Source of the DNA: Ramlibacter rhizophilus
GTDB lineage: Bacteria > Pseudomonadota > Gammaproteobacteria > Burkholderiales > Burkholderiaceae_C
Length of the DNA stretch: 64,000 nt
Assembly (NCBI RefSeq): GCF_004681965.1
Contig: NZ_SMLL01000003.1
Coordinates: forward strand, 1 to 64,000
Reading direction: 5' to 3'
The notes under the pieces are model-generated. The model did not search any database. It was given only the letters and a program-made list of their open reading frames with translations, and was not told the origin of the DNA. The position numbers and the translations under genes are program-made. Below, in pieces: positions 1 through 8,714 of this stretch (its first letter is position 1; every line of letters begins with the position of its first letter).

Positions 1-11
1 CCTTTTCTTTG

Positions 12-45
12 CCTCCTTTCTTTTGGCGAAGCAAAAGAAAGGAGG
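12..45. repeat. Perfect 14-bp palindromic hairpin element
   Basis: Positions 12-25 pair perfectly with 32-45, leaving a 6-nt loop (GCGAAG). It lies about 60 nt beyond the stop of the MFS gene, which is read leftwards. No run of U follows in either direction, so a classical Rho-independent terminator is not supported. The core (CTTTTGGCGAAGCAAAAG) looks like the dispersed intergenic palindromes common in Comamonadaceae genomes; that identification is from memory. Confidence 0.6.
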
Positions 46-108
46 TCGGCCGCCGGGCCGAGACCCGGCAAGCCACGAACGCAGCAACACGCCGCCAAAG
101 CCAAAGCC

Positions 109-1314
109 CTAGCGCCGCGCCTTCCCGAACAACACCCCCTGCGCCCCGATCCCCACCACAGCCCACCCGATCATCAACAACACCAGGTTCACAGACCCCT
201 CGTGCGGCACCAGCCCCACCAGGTAACCCCCCAGCGCGCCGAAGAGCTGTTGCATGAGCCCCGTCACCGCTGCCGCCGACCCCGCCAGCGCCGGCAGCAA
301 TCCGACGGTGCCCACCAGCGCCGGCGGGACCAGGAGGCCGTGGCCCACGCCCAGCACCATCAGCGGCAGTGCCAGCGCCCAAGGCGAGCGCCAGCCGGCG
401 ATGCCGACGGCCAGCGTGAGCAGCAGGCCCAGCAGGGCCAGCGCCTGGCCCGCGTTCATGAGGCGGCGGTCGCCGAGCCGGCTCACCAGGCGGGTGGTGA
501 GCCAGTTGCCCAGCATGTAGGCGATGGGGATGGACATCAGGTACCAGCCGATCTCCTTCGGGCCCACGCCGTAGCCGCCCAGGACGATGGGGGCGCCGGC
601 CAGGAAGGTGTAGAAGGTGGCGGTGGACCCCGCGAGGATGGCCACGTAGGCCAGGAAGGCCGGCACGCGCGCCAGCCGCGCGTAGCCCGCGACGCTGTCG
701 CGCCAGCTGCCGCGGTCCTCGCCGGCGGGGCGCCGGGCGGGGGAGGGCAGGCCCTTCCAGGCCGCGAACAGCAGGGCCAGGCCCAGCATCGCCATGAACC
801 AGAAATTCGCGGCCCAGCCCACATGCACGTGCAGCTGGCCGCCCAGCAGCGTGGCCGCCGGCGGGCACAGGCCCATGGTCATGCCGATGAAGGCCGTGGT
901 GCGCGTTCGCTCGTGCGCGTCGAAGAGGTCCTGCACCAGTGCCCGGCCCACCACCATGCAGGCCGCCGCCCCGGCGCCCTGAAGGCCGCGGGCGGCGATC
1001 AGCCAGGCGATGGTCGGCGCCATCGTTGCCAGCACGGAGGCGACGATGGCCACGACCAGGCCCGCCATCAGCACGGGCTTGCGGCCCAGGCGGTCGGAGA
1101 GCGCGCCGTACACCAGCTGCATCACGCCATAGGCGATCACGTACACGCTGAAGGTCAGTTGCACGCTGGCCTGGCTGGCGGCGAACAGGCGCGGCCAGTC
1201 CTGCATGGAGGGCAGGCAGATGGTCATGGCCACCAGCCCGAACGCGAACTGGGCGATCAGGTTGACGGTCAGCCAGGGGGAGTGCCGCCGGACGGCGACG
1301 CAGTCTTGATTCAT
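109..1314 (-). CDS. Bcr/CflA-type MFS multidrug efflux transporter
   Basis: A 401-residue inner-membrane protein of the major facilitator superfamily, 12-TM drug:H+ antiporter group (Bcr/CflA-like). About twelve hydrophobic helices are visible. The family signature between TM2 and TM3 is clear (GALSDRLGRKPVLMAG, about residues 67-82), and an AARGLQGAGAAACMVVGRAL stretch matches TM4-5 of Bcr/CflA proteins. I start at the Met of MNQDCVAVRR, because the seven residues before it (from 1335) are not typical. Substrate unknown. It is last in its strand block, with a palindrome downstream and no regulator adjacent. Confidence 0.85.
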   Translation of the reverse strand: MNQDCVAVRRHSPWLTVNLIAQFAFGLVAMTICLPSMQDWPRLFAASQASVQLTFSVYVIAYGVMQLVYGALSDRLGRKPVLMAGLVVAIVASVLATMAPTIAWLIAARGLQGAGAAACMVVGRALVQDLFDAHERTRTTAFIGMTMGLCPPAATLLGGQLHVHVGWAANFWFMAMLGLALLFAAWKGLPSPARRPAGEDRGSWRDSVAGYARLARVPAFLAYVAILAGSTATFYTFLAGAPIVLGGYGVGPKEIGWYLMSIPIAYMLGNWLTTRLVSRLGDRRLMNAGQALALLGLLLTLAVGIAGWRSPWALALPLMVLGVGHGLLVPPALVGTVGLLPALAGSAAAVTGLMQQLFGALGGYLVGLVPHEGSVNLVLLMIGWAVVGIGAQGVLFGKARR

Positions 1315-1410
1315 GTGGATGGCGCAGGCTCGCACGGTGCAGCCGCGGATGGCGAGCCCACCGGGCGCGCATGCCCGGGCCGTGCGGTCCGGCGAGTGTA
1401 GCCAGCGCGC

Positions 1411-1827
1411 TCAGGGCGCCTGGTAACCCTCCGCGCGCAGCTGCAGCTCCAGCCCGCGCGGGTCGCGGTCGAAGAGCAGGGCGGCGCGGCGACTGGAGCC
1501 GGGGGGCAGGAGATCGAGGCGCGCGACGCTGCGCTGCACCGGCTCGCCGCCCTCGCGCAGCGTGCCCGAGATCTGCAGGTCGGCCGCCGCCTGCCGGCCG
1601 GCGTTGCGCACCTGCAGCTCCACCAGCCAGTCGCCGCCCTGTGGACGGATACCGCGCACCTCCAGCACGGGTGCGGCCGGTCCGTCCTCTCCGTGCAGCG
1701 CGTGCCAGCCCAGCACCGAGGCGCTGCCCGCCACCAGCACGGCGGCCACCGCCGCGGCGATCCATTCGGCCAGGGGGTTGTCCTCGGTCTGCCTGGCTTG
1801 CCTGCCTTCGCTGCCTTCGTGTGCCAT
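1411..1827 (-). CDS. TIGR02588-family protein, single-pass membrane
   Basis: A 138-residue protein with a charged N-terminus, one TM segment at about residues 20-42 (AEWIAAAVAAVLVAGSASVL) and a soluble beta-rich, probably periplasmic C-terminal domain. It matches the uncharacterised TIGR02588 family, usually encoded next to a TIGR02587 membrane protein, as it is here. It begins 8 nt after the stop of the TIGR02587 gene, with GGAC/CC-rich spacing rather than a strong Shine-Dalgarno, so translational coupling is likely. The open frame extends upstream to 1947, but that part overlaps the preceding gene and is not credible coding. Function unknown. Confidence 0.7.
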   Translation of the reverse strand: MAHEGSEGRQARQTEDNPLAEWIAAAVAAVLVAGSASVLGWHALHGEDGPAAPVLEVRGIRPQGGDWLVELQVRNAGRQAAADLQISGTLREGGEPVQRSVARLDLLPPGSSRRAALLFDRDPRGLELQLRAEGYQAP

Positions 1828-1835
1828 GGAGGGTC

Positions 1836-2672
1836 CTAGAGAATGAGCCGCGCGGCGGCCGCGCCGATGGCGGCCGGGAATCCCAGCACCGCGACGGCCT
1901 TGAGCGCCGGCACCAGGCCGCTTCCTTCCAGGCTTCCGAACATCCACAGCATGAAGGCGCTCAGCAGCAGCGCGAGGGCGTAGCCGACCACGGTGAATCG
2001 CAGGAAAAGCGGCCAGCCGCTCTCGTGCGCGGCAACGGCCGGCTGGCCGCGGAAGGCCACGCCGTAGACGAAGGCGTGCATCAGCGCCAGCGACACCGCC
2101 ATGAGCAGCAGCGCCTGCCCCGCGCCGATGCGCAGCGCGATCAGCAGCATCTCCTGCGTGGGCGCGAGGTTGAAGGACAGGAACAGCGCGCCGACGGCCA
2201 TGATGAAGACCTCGCTGGCCCAGTGCTCCTCGCCCGAAGGCTGCGCGTCCCGAGGCCCGCGCTCGCCCAGTTGCGACTGCGCCAGCAGCGCGCCGATGCT
2301 CCCCGGAACGGCCTGCAGGGTGACCTTGCCCACCGCCTCGCGCAGCGAGCCCTCAGGGGTCAGCACGCCGATGAGCCCGAGCGCCGCCGCCGAGGCGGTG
2401 AAGCCCACGCCATAGGCGACCAGCGCATCGACCACGTCGCCGCGCCAGCTGAAGGTGTCCTCGAAGCCCACGTGCCAGGAGAGCACCACCAGAAAGGGGA
2501 AGAACAGGACCAGCAGCGTGACGAGCTTCCAGGCTGGCAGGTGGACGCCCAGCTCCCACATCTCCATGGTCATGAACAGGGGCAGTCCGAAGATCAGCGC
2601 CCCGGCGTAGGCCCGCGCGAGGCCCTTGCCGAACTCGCGGTTCGAAACGGCGGGCGCTGGGGCGGCATGCAT
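1836..2672 (-). CDS. TIGR02587/DUF2391 integral membrane protein
   Basis: A 278-residue polytopic membrane protein with about seven hydrophobic segments. The N-terminal GLARAYAGALIFGLPLFMTM followed by EMWELG is the typical opening of the TIGR02587 (DUF2391) family. No catalytic residues can be assigned. The gene is upstream of the TIGR02588 gene on the same strand with an 8-nt gap, forming the two-gene module known for these families. It is divergent from serA across about 175 nt that should hold both promoters. Biological role is not established. Confidence 0.75.
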   Translation of the reverse strand: MHAAPAPAVSNREFGKGLARAYAGALIFGLPLFMTMEMWELGVHLPAWKLVTLLVLFFPFLVVLSWHVGFEDTFSWRGDVVDALVAYGVGFTASAAALGLIGVLTPEGSLREAVGKVTLQAVPGSIGALLAQSQLGERGPRDAQPSGEEHWASEVFIMAVGALFLSFNLAPTQEMLLIALRIGAGQALLLMAVSLALMHAFVYGVAFRGQPAVAAHESGWPLFLRFTVVGYALALLLSAFMLWMFGSLEGSGLVPALKAVAVLGFPAAIGAAAARLIL

Positions 2673-2848
2673 GGCCCAAGCATAGGCAGCAGGCCCAGCC
2701 GCGCCGTCTCATGTTGTCCGACTTACCTGCTGTTGCACGGCCGAGCTCCTGCGCCGCGGAGCACCGCCACGAACCACGGGGGCTTGGCTTTCCGCTCTAA
2801 TGGCCCTCTCGTGCGGCGCGGCGCCGCGCGTTCTTTCCCGCATCGCCC

Positions 2849-4084
2849 ATGAACACCCCCCGGCTCTCGCACCCCAAGGAAAAGATCAAGTTCGTCCTGC
2901 TCGAAGGCATCCATCCCTCGGCCATCGACACGCTCGACCAGGCGGGCTACGCGCGCGTGGTCACCGCCCCCAAGGCTCTGGCCGGCGACGAGCTGGCCGA
3001 GGTGCTGAAGGACGCCCATTTCCTGGGCATCCGCTCGCGCACGCAGCTCACCGCCGAGGTGCTGGCCCAGGCGCCCAGGCTCACCGCCATCGGCGCCTTC
3101 TGCATCGGCACCAACCAGATCGACCTGCGCGCGGCCATGCTGCGCGGCATCCCCGTCTTCAACGCGCCCTTCTCCAATACGCGCAGCGTGGCCGAGCTGG
3201 TGCTGGCCGAGGTCGTGATGCTGATGCGCGGCATCCCGCACAAGAACGCGGTGCTGCACCAGGGCGGCTGGGTCAAGAGCGCCGCCGGCTCCCACGAGGT
3301 GCGCGGCAAGACGCTGGGCATCGTGGGCTACGGCCACATCGGCACGCAGATCGGCGTGCTGGCCGAGCACCTGGGCATGCAGGTCGTGTTCGTGGACATC
3401 GAGGCCAAGCTGCCGCTGGGCAATGCGCGGCAGCTCTCGTCGCTGGACGCGGTGCTGCAGGCCGCCGACGTGGTGAGCCTGCACGTGCCCGAGACGCCCG
3501 AGACGCAGAACATGATCGCGGCGCCGCAGCTCGCGCGGATGAAGCCTGGCAGCCATCTGATCAACGCCTCGCGCGGCACCGTGGTGGACATCGACGCCCT
3601 CACCGACGCGCTGGAGCGCAAGCACCTGGCCGGCGCGGCCATCGACGTGTTCCCGGTCGAGCCGCAGGGCAACGACGCGCGCTTCGACTCGCCGCTGGTC
3701 AAGTTCGACAACGTGCTGCTCACGCCCCACATCGGCGGCTCCACCGCCGAGGCGCAGGAGAACATCGGGCGCGAGGTGGCCGCCAAGCTGGTGCGCTATT
3801 CGGACAACGGCTCCACCGTCACGGCGGTGAACTTCCCCGAGGTGTCGCTGCCCGGCCATGCCGGGCGCTCGCGCCTGCTGCACATCCACCGGAACGTGCC
3901 GGGCATGATGGCCCGCGTCAACGAGCGCTTTTCGGATGCCGGCATCAACATCGCCGCGCAGTACCTGCGCACCAACGACGACGTGGGCTACGTGGTGATC
4001 GACGTGGACTCCGACGCCAGCGAGGCGGCGCTCGATTCGCTCTGCGGCATCCCGGGCACCATCCGCTGCCGCGTCCTGTACTGA
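2849..4084 (+). CDS. serA: D-3-phosphoglycerate dehydrogenase
   Basis: Catalyses NAD-dependent oxidation of 3-phosphoglycerate, the first step of serine synthesis, in the cytosol. The 411 residues match the short Escherichia coli-type SerA. A substrate-binding domain comes first, then a Rossmann core with the dinucleotide motif GYGHIGTQIG near residue 160, the catalytic Arg-Glu-His set (NASRGTVVD, FPVEP, TPHIGGST) and a C-terminal ACT domain at about 335-411 (LHIHRNVPGMMARVNERF) expected to bind serine for feedback inhibition. The ATG is close to the family start. Monocistronic by context: the next gene is convergent, 34 nt away. Confidence 0.95.
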   Translation: MNTPRLSHPKEKIKFVLLEGIHPSAIDTLDQAGYARVVTAPKALAGDELAEVLKDAHFLGIRSRTQLTAEVLAQAPRLTAIGAFCIGTNQIDLRAAMLRGIPVFNAPFSNTRSVAELVLAEVVMLMRGIPHKNAVLHQGGWVKSAAGSHEVRGKTLGIVGYGHIGTQIGVLAEHLGMQVVFVDIEAKLPLGNARQLSSLDAVLQAADVVSLHVPETPETQNMIAAPQLARMKPGSHLINASRGTVVDIDALTDALERKHLAGAAIDVFPVEPQGNDARFDSPLVKFDNVLLTPHIGGSTAEAQENIGREVAAKLVRYSDNGSTVTAVNFPEVSLPGHAGRSRLLHIHRNVPGMMARVNERFSDAGINIAAQYLRTNDDVGYVVIDVDSDASEAALDSLCGIPGTIRCRVLY

Positions 4085-4118
4085 GACGCTGCGAACGAAT
4101 CGGCAGCTCGAGCTTTGC

Positions 4119-5384
4119 TCAGGCCGTCCGCAGCGCCCCCGCCCCCGCGCGCGGCAGCTGCAAGGACACGGCCGCCGCGCCCAGCAGCAGCACGCCGGCC
4201 GAACCGAAGGCGATCCAGTGCGTGCCATAGGCCTCGTAAGCCCAGCCGCCCAGCCAGGCGCTCACCATGCCGCCGAGCTGGTGGCTGAGGTAGGTGAGGC
4301 CGTACAGAACGCCCACCAGGCGCACGCCGTAGACGTCGGCGAGGATGGCCGAGGACAGCGCGATGCTGCCGGCCCAGACGATGCCGCCGATGCTCGCGGC
4401 GGTGTACAGCTCCCAGTGCGTGCCCACGGCCACCAGCACGAAGAAGCCGATGCCGCGCACGCCATAGATGGCAGCCAGCAGCTGCCGCTTGGGCATGCGG
4501 TCCGACAGGCGGCCCAGCACCAGCGTGCCGAAGATCGCCACCAGGCCGATCAGGCCGATGCCCAGCGAGCTGGAATGCGCGTCGAAACCGTGGTCCATCA
4601 GCATGGGCACGCCGTGCGTGCCCAGCAGGTTCATGCTGAAGCCGCAGGCGAACAGGCCCAGGGCGATGTTCCAGAACGGCACCGTCGCGATGGCGTGGCG
4701 CAGCCCCGGGGCGGGCTGCGAGGACGGCGCCGTCGCCGGCCGCGTGGCGATGTCCTCGGGCCGCAGGTCGGTGTGCTCCGGAGCCTGGTCGCGCACCACC
4801 AGCCAGGCCGCCGGCAGGGCGAAGGCCGTGAGCGCGGCCGCGAAGCCGATCATGGCGATGCGCCAGCCATAGGCCTCGATGGCGGCCGCCAGCACCGGCG
4901 TCATCACGGCCATGCCGGCCATGGATCCGGTGGACAGGAAGAACAGCGCCATGCCGCGCTGGCGCGTGAACCAGCGGCTGATCACCGGGGTCATGGCCAC
5001 CGGGCTGGTGAAGGCCAGGCCCACGGACATCAGCACGCCGAAGGACCACAGGAAGCCCTGCGCACTGGAGGTGTTCACCGCCCAGGCCACGGAGACGGCG
5101 ACGATCGCCACGCCGAGCGTGAGCACGGTGGCCGTGCCCCAGCGGCCGACCAGCCATCCGGCCAGCGGCATGCCCAGGCCGTACACGATCATGCCCACCG
5201 CCACGATCCCCGCCAGCACGCTGCGGCTGAAGCCGAGGTCTTCGGTGATGGGGAGGAAGAAGGGGCCGATGCCCAGGCGCATGCCCACGGCCAGCAAGGT
5301 CAGCAGGCTGCCCACCGCCACGATGTTCCAGCCGTGGTACCAGCGCGGCGCGCGCGCGGTGGGGGAGGGCAGGGGCCGGGTCAC
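4119..5384 (-). CDS. MFS transporter, OxlT/monocarboxylate-like
   Basis: A 421-residue 12-TM major facilitator protein. The opening (RWYHGWNIVAVGSLLTLL) and the TM1-TM3 pattern with LGFSRSVLAGIV and GMPLAGWLVGRWG resemble oxalate/formate and monocarboxylate carriers of the MFS. In these families the substrate is usually an organic anion. A hydrophilic loop at about residues 195-215 separates the two six-helix halves. The second half contains the expected LGRLSDRMPKR motif. Convergent with serA and divergent from tspO. No metabolic neighbour identifies the substrate. Confidence 0.8.
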   Translation of the reverse strand: MTRPLPSPTARAPRWYHGWNIVAVGSLLTLLAVGMRLGIGPFFLPITEDLGFSRSVLAGIVAVGMIVYGLGMPLAGWLVGRWGTATVLTLGVAIVAVSVAWAVNTSSAQGFLWSFGVLMSVGLAFTSPVAMTPVISRWFTRQRGMALFFLSTGSMAGMAVMTPVLAAAIEAYGWRIAMIGFAAALTAFALPAAWLVVRDQAPEHTDLRPEDIATRPATAPSSQPAPGLRHAIATVPFWNIALGLFACGFSMNLLGTHGVPMLMDHGFDAHSSSLGIGLIGLVAIFGTLVLGRLSDRMPKRQLLAAIYGVRGIGFFVLVAVGTHWELYTAASIGGIVWAGSIALSSAILADVYGVRLVGVLYGLTYLSHQLGGMVSAWLGGWAYEAYGTHWIAFGSAGVLLLGAAAVSLQLPRAGAGALRTA

Positions 5385-5480
5385 GGGGTACTCCTTGGGA
5401 TCAGCGGGGGACTATAGCGGCAGGGGCTCACCCTGGCCCGGCTCACCTATGCTGCGCCAACGACCTCGACAGGAGCTGCG

Positions 5481-6011
5481 ATGCCTTCGACACTTCACGG
5501 CGAACCCTCGGCCGGACCGCCCACCCCGTCCCCGGGCCGGCAGGCGCTGGCCCTGGCCATCGCGCTGGGCGTGTGCTTCACCGCCGCGGGCCTGGGGGCC
5601 ATCGCCTCGGCGGGAGCGCCTGCGTTCTACGCCCAGCTTCAGCGCCCCGCCTGGGCGCCGCCAGCCGGCCTGTTCGGGCCGGTGTGGACGGTGCTGTATG
5701 CGTTGATGGCCGTGTCCGCCTGGCTGGTCTGGCGCACGCAGGGCGTGGCCATGCGCACCGCGCTGGCCTTCTTCGCCGCCCAGCTCGTGGCCAACGCGGC
5801 CTGGAGCTGGCTCTTCTTCGCCTGGCGCCTGGGGGCGTTCGCCTTCGCGGACGTGCTGCTGCTGTGGCTGCTGCTGGCCGCCACCATCGTTCGCTTCTGG
5901 CGCCTGCACCGCGGGGCGGCCGTGCTGCTGCTGCCCTACCTGGCCTGGGTCACTTACGCGGCGGCCCTGACCTGGAGCGTCTGGCAACGCAATCCGGGGC
6001 TGCTCGGCTGA
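5481..6011 (+). CDS. tspO: TspO/MBR-family membrane protein
   Basis: A 176-residue homologue of the tryptophan-rich sensory protein/peripheral benzodiazepine receptor, which binds porphyrins and related ligands in the membrane. After a 25-residue polar N-terminus there are five TM helices. Family motifs are present: RPAWAPPAGLFGPVWTVLY after TM1, and QLVANAAWSWLFF in TM3. The length is slightly above the usual 150-165 because of the N-terminal extension; a later start is possible but no internal Met precedes TM1. No clear operon partner. Confidence 0.9.
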   Translation: MPSTLHGEPSAGPPTPSPGRQALALAIALGVCFTAAGLGAIASAGAPAFYAQLQRPAWAPPAGLFGPVWTVLYALMAVSAWLVWRTQGVAMRTALAFFAAQLVANAAWSWLFFAWRLGAFAFADVLLLWLLLAATIVRFWRLHRGAAVLLLPYLAWVTYAAALTWSVWQRNPGLLG

Positions 6012-6078
6012 CTCTGCCGGAGGGCGCTGGCACAGCCCTTGCGAGACGGGACGCACCGAAGTCCCCGTCCGGCTCGCC

Positions 6079-6666
6079 ATGCATGTCCTAGTCGTCTACT
6101 GCCACCCGGTGGAGACCAGCTTCCACGCCGCCCTGCACCGCGAGGTTCTGCGGCAGCTTCGGTCGGCCGGCCACACCGTGGACGACTGCGACCTGTATGC
6201 CGAAGGCTTCGATCCCGTCATGTCGCGCGAGGAACGCCTGGGCTACCACGACGTGCCAGCCAACCAGGCGGCGCTGGGTTTCTACGTGGACCGCTTGCGC
6301 CGGGCCGAGGCCATCGTGTTCTGTTTTCCGACCTGGTGCTTCGGCCTGCCGGCGATGCTCAAGGGCTTCTTCGACCGGCTGCTCATGCCCGGGGTGGCCT
6401 TCGACATCAGCGACCCCGCGAACGTGAAGCCCCTGCTCACGAACATCCGCCGCATCGGCGCCGTGGTCACCTACGGCCGCCCGCGCTGGATGGCCTGGTA
6501 CATGGGCGATCCGCCGCGCAAGATGGTCACGCGCTACCTGCGGCGCCTCACCGGCAACCGCGCCCGCGTGGACTACCACGCCTATTACCACATGAACGTC
6601 GCGACGCCGCCGCGCCTCGCGCGCTTCATGGCCCGGGTGGGCCAGGCGATGGCCCGCTTCGCCTGA
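6079..6666 (+). CDS. NAD(P)H-dependent flavin oxidoreductase, flavodoxin fold
   Basis: A 195-residue cytosolic protein of the NQO/KefF/YwrO-like flavodoxin-fold reductase family, which binds FMN or FAD and reduces quinones or other acceptors with NAD(P)H. The opening beta strand and loop (MHVLVVYCHPVETSFHAAL) and the central FPTWCFGLPAMLKGFFDRLL motif are typical. The stop is 31 nt before the creatininase-family gene on the same strand, so co-transcription is possible but the functional link is inference. Physiological acceptor unknown. Confidence 0.82.
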   Translation: MHVLVVYCHPVETSFHAALHREVLRQLRSAGHTVDDCDLYAEGFDPVMSREERLGYHDVPANQAALGFYVDRLRRAEAIVFCFPTWCFGLPAMLKGFFDRLLMPGVAFDISDPANVKPLLTNIRRIGAVVTYGRPRWMAWYMGDPPRKMVTRYLRRLTGNRARVDYHAYYHMNVATPPRLARFMARVGQAMARFA

Positions 6667-6697
6667 ATTTCCTTTCCGTCCGAAAAGACCTCACACC

Positions 6698-7555
6698 ATG
6701 ATGCATGGCTACATCCCTGCCGAACGCTTCCTGCCCTACCTGAGCTGGACCGACATCGACCAGCTGCCCGACCGCGAGAACACCGTCATCGTGCTGCCGG
6801 TCGGCGCCATCGAGCAGCACGGTCCGCACCTGCCCTGCGCGGTGGACAGCGTCATCTCGGCCGGCGTGCTCGGCAAGGCACTGGAGCGCCTGCCCGCCGC
6901 GGTGCGCGCCTTCGGCCTGGCGCCCATCACCTACGGCAAGTCCGACGAGCACCTGCACTTTCCCGGCACCATGACGCTCACCGGCCCCACGCTGCTCGCC
7001 GTGGTGCAGGAGATCGGCGAGTCGGTTTACCGCGCGGGCTTTCGCAAGCTGCTGCTGGCCAACGGCCACGGCGGCCAGCCGCAGGTGCTGGAGATGGCCG
7101 CGCGCGAGCTGCGCCTGCGCCATGGCGACTACGTGGTGGTGCCGCACCATGTCTCGCGCCTGCCCAATTCCTCGGGCAAGTACATCCACGACCAGGAGCG
7201 CAAGCTCGCCATGCACGCCGGCCATTCGGAAACCGCGCTGATGCTGGCCTTGGCGCCGCAGACGGTGCACATGGACCGCGCCGCGCCCAACTTCCCGCCG
7301 CCTTTCCCCTCGAAGATGCTGTCCGCCGACGGCCGCCCCGCCTGCGCCTGGACCGCGCGCGACTTCGGCCCGAGCGGCGTCATCGGCGACCCCTGCGGCG
7401 CCACGCGCGAGCAGGGCCTGGACATCCTGGACACGCTCAGCGCGAGCTGGGTGCAGGCCATCACCGAATTGTTCGAGATGCGCTGGGTGGTGCGCGAGGC
7501 GCCGTCCTGGGGCCATGTGCACCAGCACGGACACATCGAGTCAGCGCGCTCGTGA
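6698..7555 (+). CDS. Creatininase-family amidohydrolase
   Basis: A 285-residue member of the creatininase/formamide-hydrolase fold, which uses a binuclear metal site to open cyclic amides or hydrolyse formamides. Visible metal-ligand motifs are EQHGPHLPCAVDS near residues 32-46, the DEHLHFPGT segment, NGHGGQ and HAGHSETA. All the acidic and histidine ligands expected for the family are present. The gene heads a run of same-strand genes for import, oxidation and deamination of a small N-containing compound. True creatininase activity cannot be claimed, because the family includes enzymes for several cyclic amides. Start codons ATG-ATG are adjacent; the first is used. Confidence 0.85.
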   Translation: MMHGYIPAERFLPYLSWTDIDQLPDRENTVIVLPVGAIEQHGPHLPCAVDSVISAGVLGKALERLPAAVRAFGLAPITYGKSDEHLHFPGTMTLTGPTLLAVVQEIGESVYRAGFRKLLLANGHGGQPQVLEMAARELRLRHGDYVVVPHHVSRLPNSSGKYIHDQERKLAMHAGHSETALMLALAPQTVHMDRAAPNFPPPFPSKMLSADGRPACAWTARDFGPSGVIGDPCGATREQGLDILDTLSASWVQAITELFEMRWVVREAPSWGHVHQHGHIESARS

Positions 7556-7672
7556 TTCCCCCTCCCCCTTTGGGGGACGGCAGGGGTGGGGGCCGCGCGC
7601 GCCGGCCATGTGGCTCGAACGCGTGGCCCCCATCCCGGCCTTCCCCCAGCGGGGAAAGGAGGAACTCCCCCT
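7556..7672. repeat. Dispersed GC-rich intergenic palindrome, copy A
   Basis: The interval between the creatininase-family gene and the binding-protein gene holds inverted C-runs and G-runs. CCCCCTTTGGGGG sits at the left edge and GGCCTTCCCCCAGCGGGGAA at the right edge, with GGTGGGGGCC...GGCCCCCATC arms between them. Copies of the same design occur at 10332-10432 and 33070-33177. It is non-coding; the open frames crossing it are composition artefacts. Confidence 0.65.
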
Positions 7673-7730
7673 GGTCATGGCCCGCAATTTGCAATTGCGC
7701 TCTCACCCGACCCACTCCCCACCCGACCCC

Positions 7731-8714
7731 ATGACCCTCCACCGCACCCGCCTGCTCGCCACCCTCCTCGCCGGCCTCGCGACCGCCGCCGGCGCCTCGG
7801 CCCAGGAAAAGCTCACCTACTTGACCAACTGGTATGCCCAGGCCGAGCACGGCGGCTTCTACCAGGCGGTGGCCACGGGCCTGTACAAGAAGGCCGGGCT
7901 GGACGTGACCATCAAGATGGGCGGGCCGCAGGTCAACATCCTGCAGCTCATGGCCGCCGGCCAGGCCGACTGCATCATGGGCTCCAGCGACATGCAGATG
8001 ATGGTGGCGCGCGCCGGCGGCCTGCCGGTGGTCACCGTGGCGGCCATCTTCCAGAAGGACCCGCAGGTCTTCATCGCGCACGAGCAGGTCAAGTCCTTCG
8101 AGGACATGAAGGACAAGACCATCCTCATCGCACCCTCGGCGCAGCGCGGCTACTGGCTGTGGCTGAAGAAGAAGTACGGCTTCCAGGACTCGCAGACGCG
8201 GCCCTACACCTTCAACATCCAGCCCTTCGTCGCCGACAAGAACACGGTGCAGCAGGGCTACCTGAGCTCCGAACCCTTCGCGGTGCAGAAGGCCGGGGTG
8301 AAGGCCAACACCTTCCTCTTCGCCGACCACGGCTGGACCTCCTACGCCACCACCATCTCCTGCATGGAGGACACGCTGAAGAACCGGCCCAAGGTGGTGG
8401 ACGCCTTCGTGAAGGCCACCATGGAAGGCTGGAAGAGCTTCCTGGCCGACCCGGCACCCGGCGCCGCGCTGATCAAGAAGGACAACCCCAACATGAGCGA
8501 CGAACAGATCGCCTACAGCGTGGGCAAGCTCAAGGAAATGGGCATCGTCACTTCGGGCGAGGCCAAGGCGCAGGGCATCGGCACCATGGACGTGGCGCGC
8601 GTGCGCCAGAACCATGCCTTCCTGGTCGAGAACAAGCTGATCGAAGCCGGCAAGCTGAAGGTGGAAGACGCCGTCAAGCTGGACTTCATCAAGACCACGA
8701 AGGTGCTGCCTTGA
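7731..8714 (+). CDS. ABC transporter substrate-binding protein, NMT1/THI5-like
   Basis: A 327-residue periplasmic binding protein. I start at ATG 7731 because it begins a clear signal peptide (MTLHRTRLLATLLAGLATAA, cleavage after GASA). The open frame upstream runs through the intergenic repeat. The mature part opens with LTYLTNWYAQAEHGGFYQA, the pattern of the NMT1/THI5-like group (SsuA/ThiY relatives), which bind pyrimidines, taurine-like or aromatic small molecules. The CCCFC motif of ThiY is absent. It overlaps the ATPase gene by 3 nt and is clearly the cognate binding protein. A paralogue lies at 12514-13476. Confidence 0.9.
   Translation: MTLHRTRLLATLLAGLATAAGASAQEKLTYLTNWYAQAEHGGFYQAVATGLYKKAGLDVTIKMGGPQVNILQLMAAGQADCIMGSSDMQMMVARAGGLPVVTVAAIFQKDPQVFIAHEQVKSFEDMKDKTILIAPSAQRGYWLWLKKKYGFQDSQTRPYTFNIQPFVADKNTVQQGYLSSEPFAVQKAGVKANTFLFADHGWTSYATTISCMEDTLKNRPKVVDAFVKATMEGWKSFLADPAPGAALIKKDNPNMSDEQIAYSVGKLKEMGIVTSGEAKAQGIGTMDVARVRQNHAFLVENKLIEAGKLKVEDAVKLDFIKTTKVLP

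Noticed and set aside
202-1401. Long plus-strand open frame opposite the first MFS gene
   Set aside because: His/Gln/Arg-rich shadow translation; the minus strand encodes a clear 12-TM transporter.
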